Assembly (NCBI GenBank): GCA_031547595.1
Contig: JAVBRU010000082.1
Coordinates: forward strand, 1-28,090
Length of the DNA: 28,090 nucleotides
Direction of reading: 5' to 3'
DNA from: JAVBRU01 sp031547595
Lineage (GTDB): Bacteria > Bacillota > Clostridia > Christensenellales > Aristaeellaceae
The notes beneath the pieces were generated by a model. The model made no database searches. It was not told the DNA's origin and saw only the letters and a program-made list of their open reading frames with translations. The translations under genes and the position numbers were made by a program. Within the stretch, counting starts at the first letter, position 1. Each line of letters starts with the position of its first letter. Below, one piece after another: positions 21,034 through 28,090 of the stretch.

Positions 21034-24000
21034 ATGAATCAGAATCATCAGGATAACCCCGAACGCGGACGCATCGATAACATCCGCATCAAGCCCCATG
21101 ACGCTCCGGTGAGCGCAGAGCAAATGAACCGCATGCATGGGCGCGAAGAAAAAGGCAAGCGCACCCGTTCCAGCAAGCTCTTCTCCTTGGGCAGCGGCCT
21201 GTACCAGGCTGTGCTGTACCCCGATCCCGTCCATGCGCAGGATAAAAACGGCGAATGGCAGGAGATCGACAACACGCTGGTGGAAAAACAGGACGCGGAA
21301 GGCCGCATGCTCCTCGAAAACCGCCAGAACCCCGAACTCCAGGTGCAGTTGTTTGCTTCGCAGGAAGCGGACATGGTGCGCCTTGAAAACGAAAACGGCC
21401 AAGTGCTGGCCTGGACACTGGAAAATGCCCAGCCTGTTGCACCCGTCATGGTGCCCTGCTCTTGTCCCGAACATGCTGAAGACGACCTGCGCCGCGAAGT
21501 GCTGGATCATCTGGACAGCGAAGCGATTTACCCCGACATCCTGCCCGGTGTCGAACTGAAGTGCCGTGTACAGGGCGTGTCCTTCAAGGACGAATGGAAG
21601 TTCGCCCAGCGTGAAGATGCGAAGGACATCGTGCTGCTGCTTCGTGCGCCCGGTATGGTGCCGCAGATGCAGGAGGATGGCGAAATCCACCTCATTGCTC
21701 AGGATGGCGAAGTTCCCTTTATCCTGCCCAAGCCCTTTATGAAGGCATCCGGTGCGGATGACTCTATTGGCGCTGTGGCAGTTGCAATGGAACCTTGCGC
21801 GGACACCCGCGACCTTTGGCGCGTCACCTATGTGCCGGATACAGCGTGGCTGGATCAGGCGCAGTTCCCTGTGGTGCTCGACCCGGCAGTCATCACCAAG
21901 CAGCACTCCACCGCCATGGAAGATAACTTCGTGACCAGCGTTGCCCCCAACACTGTACAAGATTACTCTTCCTCTGCGCTGCGTGTATCCAACAGCAGTG
22001 GCACTTATGGCGATAGCAAAGCCTTTGTCAGGTTCCTTGACTCCGGCATGCCGTCTATCGACTCCTCCTATTATGTTACCAAAGCGTACTTCAATATCTC
22101 CACCAAGACCAAGCCCACTTCCTCTGCGAGTGTTTACCTCAAAGAAGTATTGGGCAGCTGGAGTGCCAACAGCATTACCTATAACAACCGCCCTGCTGTC
22201 AACGACAAGGCGCTTGATTATGCGTATATGGAAAGCGGGCATGTTGCGGGCACCAAGTACACCTACGACATCTCCAACCTGGTACGCAAATGGTATAGCG
22301 GTACCAACTATGGCCTGATGCTGGAATCCACGACGGGCACCTATATGGAGCTCTACTCCGCAGACTATGCCTACGCCAAGCCCTATGCGACCATCAACTA
22401 CGTCAGCCTTGCCGGTTTGGAAAGCTATCTGGCGTATGAAGAGCAGTCTGCTGGCCGCGCCGGTACGGGTTATGTGAGTCTGTATAATGGCAATCTGATC
22501 TTCGCCCATAGCGATTTCACCGCCAACGGCAATTTGATGCCTGTTTCGTGTACTCATTACTACAATTCCTGCTACCATGATATCAACGCCTTTGGTATGG
22601 GCGATGGCTGGAAGACCAACCTGCAGCAGACCCTGCACCGCGAAACCCTGACAGACATCACCGGCAACGTGACCTACTATGTGTACATGGACGGCGACGG
22701 AACGCGGCATCACTTGAAGCAAACCTCCGGCACATGGAAAGACCTGAGCGGTCTTGGCTTGAAGCTGACCATCTCCGGCACCACCGCCACCTTGACCGAC
22801 AAGGGCGATAATAAGATGGAGTTCGACCTGCCCACCGTGGAGTTCGCCAATAACTATGCCAACGTCAAGATGCTCAAGAGCATCACGGACGCATGCGGCA
22901 ATGTGATGACGCTGACCACCAACGCCTCTCGCCACATCACCAACGCGCAGGATGGCGCTGGCCGCAACACCGGCTTCTCCTACTATCCGCAGCTCGTCAC
23001 CACCTATCCTCCGGGATTTGGCGAAAGCGGCCACTGCGATTACAGCTATGATGCCAATGGCCGTCTGAGCAGCATCTGGCATCCGGATGGGGAGAACCTC
23101 AATTGCACTACATACTATACCTACAACAACCTTGGCTTGCTGGAAACCGTCACCAATGCGGACGGCCTGAAGCTGACCTATACCTATACCACGGCCCGTG
23201 AACCGTACCGTGTTGGCCGGGTGGAGATCTCCAACGGCAACGTGAAGTATGGTGGCCGCAAGTATGTGTACGGCGATTGCATGACGACCGTGACGGATCT
23301 TGTGCCCACTACCATTGCATCTGGCAATACGCTGGCCGAAGGCAAGTCCCTGATCTACCACTTCAATGACTACGGCAACGTGGTATCTGTGAACGATCAG
23401 CTCGGCTATGCGTGCTTCGCCAAGTATTCTGATGATCTGCCTGTCAACCATGCCGAGACCGCCTCCAAAATGCAGCGTGCTGTCGTGAACCTTCTGAGGA
23501 ACCACAACATGGAGGGCACTGCCTCCTGGACGAACCTCAACATCAGCGGCACGGGCACCTACAGCTATGCGACCGACGCGTACTACATGGGCGCTAAGTC
23601 TCTGAAAATGGCCAAGACCAACACTACGGGGCTGATGACCTCCTACCAGGCAGTGACGCTGACCAAGGGCAAGACCTACACCTTCTCCAGCTATTTCAAG
23701 ACCTTGACCAGCGCTTCCGCGCAGCTTCGTGTGGTGTACAAAAACAGCTCCGGCGTTGACGTGACGGAGAACAGCCTGACCCAGCAGAACACGGCAGCCT
23801 GGGATCGCATTTCCTTGACCTTCACCCTCCCGGCAAACAGCACCAGCACCAGTGCCACAGTATACCTGATGGCAGCGGACGGCACGGGCAGCGTATGGTT
23901 TGATAGTGCTCAGCTTGAAGAAGGTGCCGTTGCCAACCGCTACAATATGCTGCTGAACGGCGATTTCACGTACAATTCTGGCGCAGCGCCGACCGACTGG

Positions 24001-27000
24001 CTGGCCAATAGCTCCAACACATCCACGGACATTGTGTACACCTCCTGCACGGGCACGAAACCGGAGGGGCTGTCCAGCAACACCATGCGTATGTATGGCA
24101 CTGGCCGCACCAAGTATGCTGGTATCTACCAGGATATCAAGATGACGGGTAGTGCGGGTGATGTGTTCTCCGCTGGCGGCTGGTCGTTCAACTACTCCAT
24201 GCCGCGCAAGGGCGAAAACTTCCGCTACGATATCCGTGTGGCCTTCCTCAAGAGCGGCACCACCAGCACCCGTGAGAACGCACCTTCTATCGAGTGGAGC
24301 GAAGAATGGAGCGACTGGCAGTTCGCTGCTGGCCCCGTGGTGGCCCCGTGTGCCTATACCTCGATCCGCTTCAATGTGGACTATGAGCGGAATATCAACT
24401 ACGCTGAGTTTGGCGGCTTGTTCCTGCACAAAGAGGAGTTTGGCAAGACTTTTGCATACGATGCGAACGGCAATGTGACCTCCACCAAGAACCTGGCCTC
24501 CCAGCAGAGCTATGCGACCTATGATAGCTATGACAATATGTTGACCTATCGCCAGCCTGGTCGGCCTTCTACCGTGAAGTATGCCCAGACCTGGGGCGAT
24601 ACGGAAACGGAAAAGAAGAAGCATTTGCTGCGTACCAGCACCTCGCCGCTGGGCATTGTACAGGCCATCACCTATGATGATAAGGGCAATCCCTTGACTG
24701 CGCAGACCAAGAATTCTTCCGGCACGATGGTGATCGAAGGTGACACCACCTACACTACCAACAAGAACTATGTGGCCACCAAGAAAGATGCGCGTGGAAA
24801 GGTTACTACCAGCGATATCAACCTGTCCCTGGGTACGCTAACCAGCATAACCGACGCAAAGGGGCAATCGGTCAATTATACCTATGACAATGTGAAGCGC
24901 GTCAAAACGGTGCAGGCGACTGCGGACAGCAAGACTTACCGCAATGCTTACACGTATGAGGATGACCGGCTCAAGCAGGTCGCCCATAATACCACCAGCG
25001 ATAGCACCTGCGATGTGGCGTATAACTTTGCGTATGACGCGCAAGGGAAGCCCACGGCTGTGAAGGTCGGCACTCAGACGCTGTCTACCAATGTGTACAA
25101 TCCGGATGGGACACTGCAAAAGGTGGTGTATGGCAACACCTCAGCGGAAGACCCGCAAGAAATCCGCTACTACTATGATGAGTACAAGCGCTTGCAGGCT
25201 ATGCAGAGTGACTCTTACGGCTTTGATGGCTATACGTATCAGTACGGCGCAAATGGTCAAGTAGCACAGGTGAAAGATTCCTTCTTGCAGCGAGTAAGCA
25301 ACAGCGAATATGATACTGCCAACCGCCCCATGCGCATTACCCATATGGACGGCAGTAGCCATCATTATACGGGTGAAGTATCTTACGATGAGTACAACAA
25401 CCTCAAAACCTTCAAGGAAAAGGTTGGCTCTGGCCGTACTGCCTACCAAACCGACTTCACTTATGATATCGAGAACCGTCCCACGAACCTGACCTACGGC
25501 AGCACCAGCAACAAGGTGGATTATACCTATGACGCGCTGGGACGTATTTCCACACGGAAGATGACAGCCGGAGGTTCGACTTTCACCGGCACCTATTACT
25601 ACAAAGACGGCGACTATGGCAATGGTAGCACTACATCTCTTGTCAGCGAAATCCGCATCGTGGGCGGCAATCAGACACGCTTCCTGTCCTACGAGTACGA
25701 TGATGTGGGCAACATCATCAGCGCCGAGTACAACAACATGTACACCACCTATGCGTATGACAATCTGGGGCAGATGGTGCGCTGCAACGACCCGTGGGAT
25801 GGCAGCACGTGGACATACACGTATGACCGTGGCGGGAATATCCTGAACAAGAAGCAGTATAGCTATACCACGGATGAAGATTTGTCGAACAAGACGGTAC
25901 TGGAAACCATCCTCTACACCTACGGCGACAACAACTGGAAAGATAAGCTGACAGCCTACAACGGCACTACCATCACCTATGACGCCATCGGCAACCCGCT
26001 GGATGACGGAACCTGGACATACCAGTGGGAAAAAGGCCGCCAGCTCAAGTCCATGACAAAGGGTAGTCTGGGTTACAGCAGCTACATGAAGGTGGAGTTT
26101 GTCTATAATGCCCAAGGATTGCGCATCCAGAAGAAGGTGACCGAAGGTGCAAACAGCGTCGTCACCACGACGGATTACAATCTCCACGGCAAGAACATTG
26201 TGCACATCAAGCAAGGGAATGACAATCTGCACTACTGGTACGATGCGCAAGGCCGCCCCACCGTGGTGGAGTACAATGGGCAGAAGTATGGCTTCATCCA
26301 CTCCCTGCAAGGAGATGTTCATCAGATTGTTGACAGCAGCGGGAATGCCGTGGTAAGATATTTACCTGACGCATGGGGTGTATACTATGCTGACGGCACG
26401 ATGGCAAACACGCTCGGTAAGCTGAACCCGTTTGGCTATAGGGGGTATGCATATGATATCGAGACGGGGTTGTATTACCTCAGAAGTAGGTATTATAATC
26501 CCACGTGGGGTAGGTTTGTTAATGCGGATACGGTAATGGGGACGGGAAAACTACTGAGTCATAACCTGTTTGCGTATTGCAACAATAATCCAGCAAGTCG
26601 CGTAGATGAAGAAGGTTTTTTATCGACCACGGCGCAATTCCATACAATAGCAGTTGCCGATGAATCCAGTGCGTCTGACCCTATTGTTGAAGCGCCCATT
26701 GCACCGATAAGGGACGTTACCTGGGAGGTAAACACGGCGCTCAGGCCATATGTATATCATGCACAAACAATGAATGTTTTGTCTACCATTATGCCGTATT
26801 TGGGATGGGCTCGTTATCCGATTTTTATGTCGTGGGTAAACCATGGCGCAGTGTGGGACATAAAGCTACGGGATTCATGGGTAGATACAATAGGTACAGA
26901 ATATCCAAGCGGTGCAGTAATGTACAATGGATGGCTAATGACTCCAGAAGAGTTAGGTAACTATACATATGGTTATCTCGGAGCGGCCATGGGGCTTCCA

Positions 27001-27138
27001 TATTTTACGCTGATTGGTGGTTCATACTTTGCCGCAGACTTCCCTACAGGAGGGGCAGCGCTTGAAAATGAACTGAGCGACTGGGGTTTCGTATCGTTAG
27101 GATATGAGTTCTATTTCATCAATAGAATATTCGAATAA
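21034..27138 (+). CDS. Rhs polymorphic toxin with DNRLRE domain and type-44 (Ntox44-like) C-terminal toxin
   Basis: A 2034-residue protein without a Sec signal peptide (it opens MNQNHQDNPERGRIDNIRIK). Layout: a region with GLYQAVLYPDPVHAQDKNGE (about 56-75); a DNRLRE-type beta-sandwich at about 288-456 (EDNFVTS, SYYVTKAYFNIS, YDISNLVRKWYSG); the start of the Rhs shell (about 463 on); YD-type repeats; two carbohydrate-binding-like sandwiches near 816-1130 (LLRNHNMEGTASWTNLNISG; LLNGDFTYNSGA); more YD repeats; and the Rhs core 1771-1861 (GLYYLRSRYYNPTWGRF, then VDEEG in place of the usual DPxG). The tip from 1862 has WVNHGAVWDIK (W1941, D1942, K1944) and EELGNYTYGYLGAAMGLP (1972-1989), matching the bacterial toxin 44 pattern, a predicted RNase-type toxin. 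AAAGGAAA precedes the ATG. The shell should enclose the toxin until release. Confidence 0.9.
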   Translation: MNQNHQDNPERGRIDNIRIKPHDAPVSAEQMNRMHGREEKGKRTRSSKLFSLGSGLYQAVLYPDPVHAQDKNGEWQEIDNTLVEKQDAEGRMLLENRQNPELQVQLFASQEADMVRLENENGQVLAWTLENAQPVAPVMVPCSCPEHAEDDLRREVLDHLDSEAIYPDILPGVELKCRVQGVSFKDEWKFAQREDAKDIVLLLRAPGMVPQMQEDGEIHLIAQDGEVPFILPKPFMKASGADDSIGAVAVAMEPCADTRDLWRVTYVPDTAWLDQAQFPVVLDPAVITKQHSTAMEDNFVTSVAPNTVQDYSSSALRVSNSSGTYGDSKAFVRFLDSGMPSIDSSYYVTKAYFNISTKTKPTSSASVYLKEVLGSWSANSITYNNRPAVNDKALDYAYMESGHVAGTKYTYDISNLVRKWYSGTNYGLMLESTTGTYMELYSADYAYAKPYATINYVSLAGLESYLAYEEQSAGRAGTGYVSLYNGNLIFAHSDFTANGNLMPVSCTHYYNSCYHDINAFGMGDGWKTNLQQTLHRETLTDITGNVTYYVYMDGDGTRHHLKQTSGTWKDLSGLGLKLTISGTTATLTDKGDNKMEFDLPTVEFANNYANVKMLKSITDACGNVMTLTTNASRHITNAQDGAGRNTGFSYYPQLVTTYPPGFGESGHCDYSYDANGRLSSIWHPDGENLNCTTYYTYNNLGLLETVTNADGLKLTYTYTTAREPYRVGRVEISNGNVKYGGRKYVYGDCMTTVTDLVPTTIASGNTLAEGKSLIYHFNDYGNVVSVNDQLGYACFAKYSDDLPVNHAETASKMQRAVVNLLRNHNMEGTASWTNLNISGTGTYSYATDAYYMGAKSLKMAKTNTTGLMTSYQAVTLTKGKTYTFSSYFKTLTSASAQLRVVYKNSSGVDVTENSLTQQNTAAWDRISLTFTLPANSTSTSATVYLMAADGTGSVWFDSAQLEEGAVANRYNMLLNGDFTYNSGAAPTDWLANSSNTSTDIVYTSCTGTKPEGLSSNTMRMYGTGRTKYAGIYQDIKMTGSAGDVFSAGGWSFNYSMPRKGENFRYDIRVAFLKSGTTSTRENAPSIEWSEEWSDWQFAAGPVVAPCAYTSIRFNVDYERNINYAEFGGLFLHKEEFGKTFAYDANGNVTSTKNLASQQSYATYDSYDNMLTYRQPGRPSTVKYAQTWGDTETEKKKHLLRTSTSPLGIVQAITYDDKGNPLTAQTKNSSGTMVIEGDTTYTTNKNYVATKKDARGKVTTSDINLSLGTLTSITDAKGQSVNYTYDNVKRVKTVQATADSKTYRNAYTYEDDRLKQVAHNTTSDSTCDVAYNFAYDAQGKPTAVKVGTQTLSTNVYNPDGTLQKVVYGNTSAEDPQEIRYYYDEYKRLQAMQSDSYGFDGYTYQYGANGQVAQVKDSFLQRVSNSEYDTANRPMRITHMDGSSHHYTGEVSYDEYNNLKTFKEKVGSGRTAYQTDFTYDIENRPTNLTYGSTSNKVDYTYDALGRISTRKMTAGGSTFTGTYYYKDGDYGNGSTTSLVSEIRIVGGNQTRFLSYEYDDVGNIISAEYNNMYTTYAYDNLGQMVRCNDPWDGSTWTYTYDRGGNILNKKQYSYTTDEDLSNKTVLETILYTYGDNNWKDKLTAYNGTTITYDAIGNPLDDGTWTYQWEKGRQLKSMTKGSLGYSSYMKVEFVYNAQGLRIQKKVTEGANSVVTTTDYNLHGKNIVHIKQGNDNLHYWYDAQGRPTVVEYNGQKYGFIHSLQGDVHQIVDSSGNAVVRYLPDAWGVYYADGTMANTLGKLNPFGYRGYAYDIETGLYYLRSRYYNPTWGRFVNADTVMGTGKLLSHNLFAYCNNNPASRVDEEGFLSTTAQFHTIAVADESSASDPIVEAPIAPIRDVTWEVNTALRPYVYHAQTMNVLSTIMPYLGWARYPIFMSWVNHGAVWDIKLRDSWVDTIGTEYPSGAVMYNGWLMTPEELGNYTYGYLGAAMGLPYFTLIGGSYFAADFPTGGAALENELSDWGFVSLGYEFYFINRIFE
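26344..26530 (+). repeat. Rhs core repeat, copy inside the large rhs gene (187 bp)
   Basis: Gap-free match to the orphan copy at 18228-18414, with 26 differences by my count. It ends right where the two proteins begin to diverge toward their different tips, as expected for a tip-exchange junction. Confidence 0.9.
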
Positions 27139-27148
27139 TCGTTCAAAG

Positions 27149-27184
27149 CGTTTTACGCCGTTTTTCTAGAGACGGCGTAAAACG
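27149..27184 (+). other. Hairpin between toxin and immunity genes
   Basis: A perfect 13-bp stem (27149-27161 with 27172-27184) with a ten-base loop, 11 bases after the rhs stop and about 10 bases before the ribosome site of the immunity candidate. No U run follows, so it is more likely an mRNA stabiliser or processing site than a terminator. A bidirectional leaky role cannot be excluded. Confidence 0.7.
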
Positions 27185-27203
27185 TAAAAGAATGGAGGGC
27201 AAA

Positions 27204-27731
27204 ATGATAAGGCGTAGAAAGATCATTGGGCTAAGCATTATAGTGGTTTTGGCGCTTGCTGTGATTGCTGGATTAGTTTCTTTTACTATATATACTTTGA
27301 ACCCGCCAGATGAAAATAGGATGAAAACATACTTTATACAGGATTATGATGATATAATTACTGTCGCAGAATACCTTAATAACTCTTTTTATTCATCCGT
27401 GTATATTTCCAAATCTAATATTATAAAAGGTCAAATGTTTACAGGGATAAATACGCGTCATGTAAAAATAGAAGACAAAGAGATCTCTAAAGTGCTTCAA
27501 AGGCTTATGATAAAACGAGGATATCGTTATATTGGTAAATCTGATAATACGATACGCTTTACCCAATGGGCTTTTGGAGACGAAGAACGAGGCATCGCTT
27601 ATTCTGTTAATGCAGAAGAAAAGCCTACGGTGCAGTATCTTACAAAATTGGAGCCATTATCGGAAGCAGGATGGTACTATTATGAAGCCGATTACAATGT
27701 ATGGAGAATTAACCAGGATATCAAAGACTAG
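27204..27731 (+). CDS. Membrane-anchored protein, candidate immunity for the type-44 toxin
   Basis: A 175-residue protein starting MIRRRKIIGLSIIVVLALAV; an upstream in-frame ATG at 27192 is discounted because the GGAGG that serves this ATG lies inside it. Residues about 8-33 form one membrane helix after a basic stretch, so the soluble part (YFIQDYDDIITVAEYLNNSF; YRYIGKSDNTIRFTQWAFGD) should lie outside. No family is recognised. It directly follows the rhs gene and is markedly AT-rich like the toxin tip, the usual sign of a tip and immunity gene moving together. If the toxin acts inside cells, an outward-facing immunity protein would have to stop it before entry. Confidence 0.7.
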   Translation: MIRRRKIIGLSIIVVLALAVIAGLVSFTIYTLNPPDENRMKTYFIQDYDDIITVAEYLNNSFYSSVYISKSNIIKGQMFTGINTRHVKIEDKEISKVLQRLMIKRGYRYIGKSDNTIRFTQWAFGDEERGIAYSVNAEEKPTVQYLTKLEPLSEAGWYYYEADYNVWRINQDIKD

Positions 27732-27985
27732 TTCTGAAAACTGAATAGTATCGGCCAGCCAGGGAAATCTTTGGTTAGTTTCTGGCATACAGTGAAAAAC
27801 CATACAGGCGGCGCATACAGGGGAGATGCGTAAGACCGTACAGGGGATGGTTGACTTTATCAGTACCCTCGGGCAGTTCCCTGCATTGACAAAGTATCTT
27901 GACTCTATGACTGCTTACTAACCATCTGGCCAGGCGGGGTTTATCCCTGCCTGGGATAAGGTACAATAAGTTTCGCAAAAAGAAA
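27732..27985 (+). other. Gene-poor stretch with a short frame and a hairpin
   Basis: A 32-codon frame from ATG 27824 (MRKTVQGMVDFISTLGQFPA, ending DSMTAY) has a GGGGAG too close to its ATG for a good ribosome site and no recognised relative. After it, CCAGGC (27930-27935) and GCCTGG (27949-27954) form a hairpin without a U tail. It may be the remnant of another cassette, or the 3' leader of the island before the insertion sequence. Confidence 0.35.
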
Positions 27986-28063
27986 AAAGGTCAAAAAGAG
28001 ACATGGCCTGAAAACTCTGGTAGAATGGAATTGCAACACAACATTCGAAAGGAGCGTCAAGCC

Positions 28064-28090
28064 ATGTCCGAGAAGATTGTACAACTGAAC
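28064..28090 (+). CDS. Start of an IS256-family-like transposase (cut by window edge)
   Basis: GAAAGGAG is followed by ATG 28064 and nine codons, MSEKIVQLN, which match the typical opening of IS256-family transposases from Clostridia. Only nine residues are visible, so the assignment rests on recall of that opening and on the ribosome site. The terminal inverted repeat should lie somewhere in 27970-28060, but its partner is outside the window. If correct, an insertion sequence borders the toxin island. Confidence 0.5.

Noticed and set aside
20917..24624. A 1235-codon open frame on the minus strand opposite the rhs gene
   Set aside because: It has no recognisable domain and is low-complexity in Val, Gly, His and Ile, the product of GC-biased third positions in the rhs gene on the other strand. 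It also runs over the holin end and has no ribosome site.

Overview
The window looks like a chromosome segment of a spore-forming, fairly GC-rich member of the Clostridia (Firmicutes/Bacillota), perhaps an uncultured gut lineage. The grounds are a YunB-type sporulation gene, strong AGGAGG-type ribosome binding sites, CUT1 sugar ABC transporters without their own ATPase, an ECF sigma factor with a membrane-anchored regulator, VanZ, and a Clostridia-style DNRLRE/Rhs protein with a BhlA/UviB holin. No rRNA, tRNA or CRISPR array is visible. The species cannot be named from the sequence.

Left part (1-4900, minus strand): a beta-glucoside utilisation operon reading LacI-type repressor, sugar-binding protein, MalF-like and MalG-like permeases, then the first 127 codons of a GH94 cellobiose/cellodextrin phosphorylase cut by the window edge. 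The likely job is import of cellobiose-type sugars followed by phosphorolysis. Four stem-loops lie between the binding-protein and permease genes. A near-palindromic operator sits at the expected start of repressor transcription.

Middle part (5000-10700): a hypothetical gene, an ECF sigma factor with a 609-residue regulator carrying repeated PepSY-like modules (and a good autoregulatory ECF promoter), two GNAT acetyltransferases transcribed divergently, a histidine phosphatase, and yunB. From 10700 to 16500 come a 68-bp stray copy of rhs sequence touching a vanZ gene, a Fic protein with an inverted-repeat operator laid over its promoter, a second ABC transporter set (binding protein, two permeases, small exported protein) and a small secreted Cys/His-rich protein whose gene is flanked by inverted repeats.

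Right part (16500-28090): an AAA-ATPase/PD-(D/E)XK protein, then a polymorphic-toxin island on the plus strand. It holds an orphan Rhs core-plus-tip cassette with a lipoprotein immunity candidate. Downstream is an operon of a frameshifted SSB-like gene, a BhlA/UviB holin, and a 2034-residue Rhs protein with a type-44 (Ntox44-like) toxin tip, followed by a membrane-anchored immunity candidate. The window ends in the start of an IS256-like transposase. The main hypothesis is that the Rhs toxin, which has no Sec signal peptide, is released with the help of the adjacent holin. Expression may be throttled by hairpin terminators inside the operon, and tips may be exchanged through the 187-bp core repeat.
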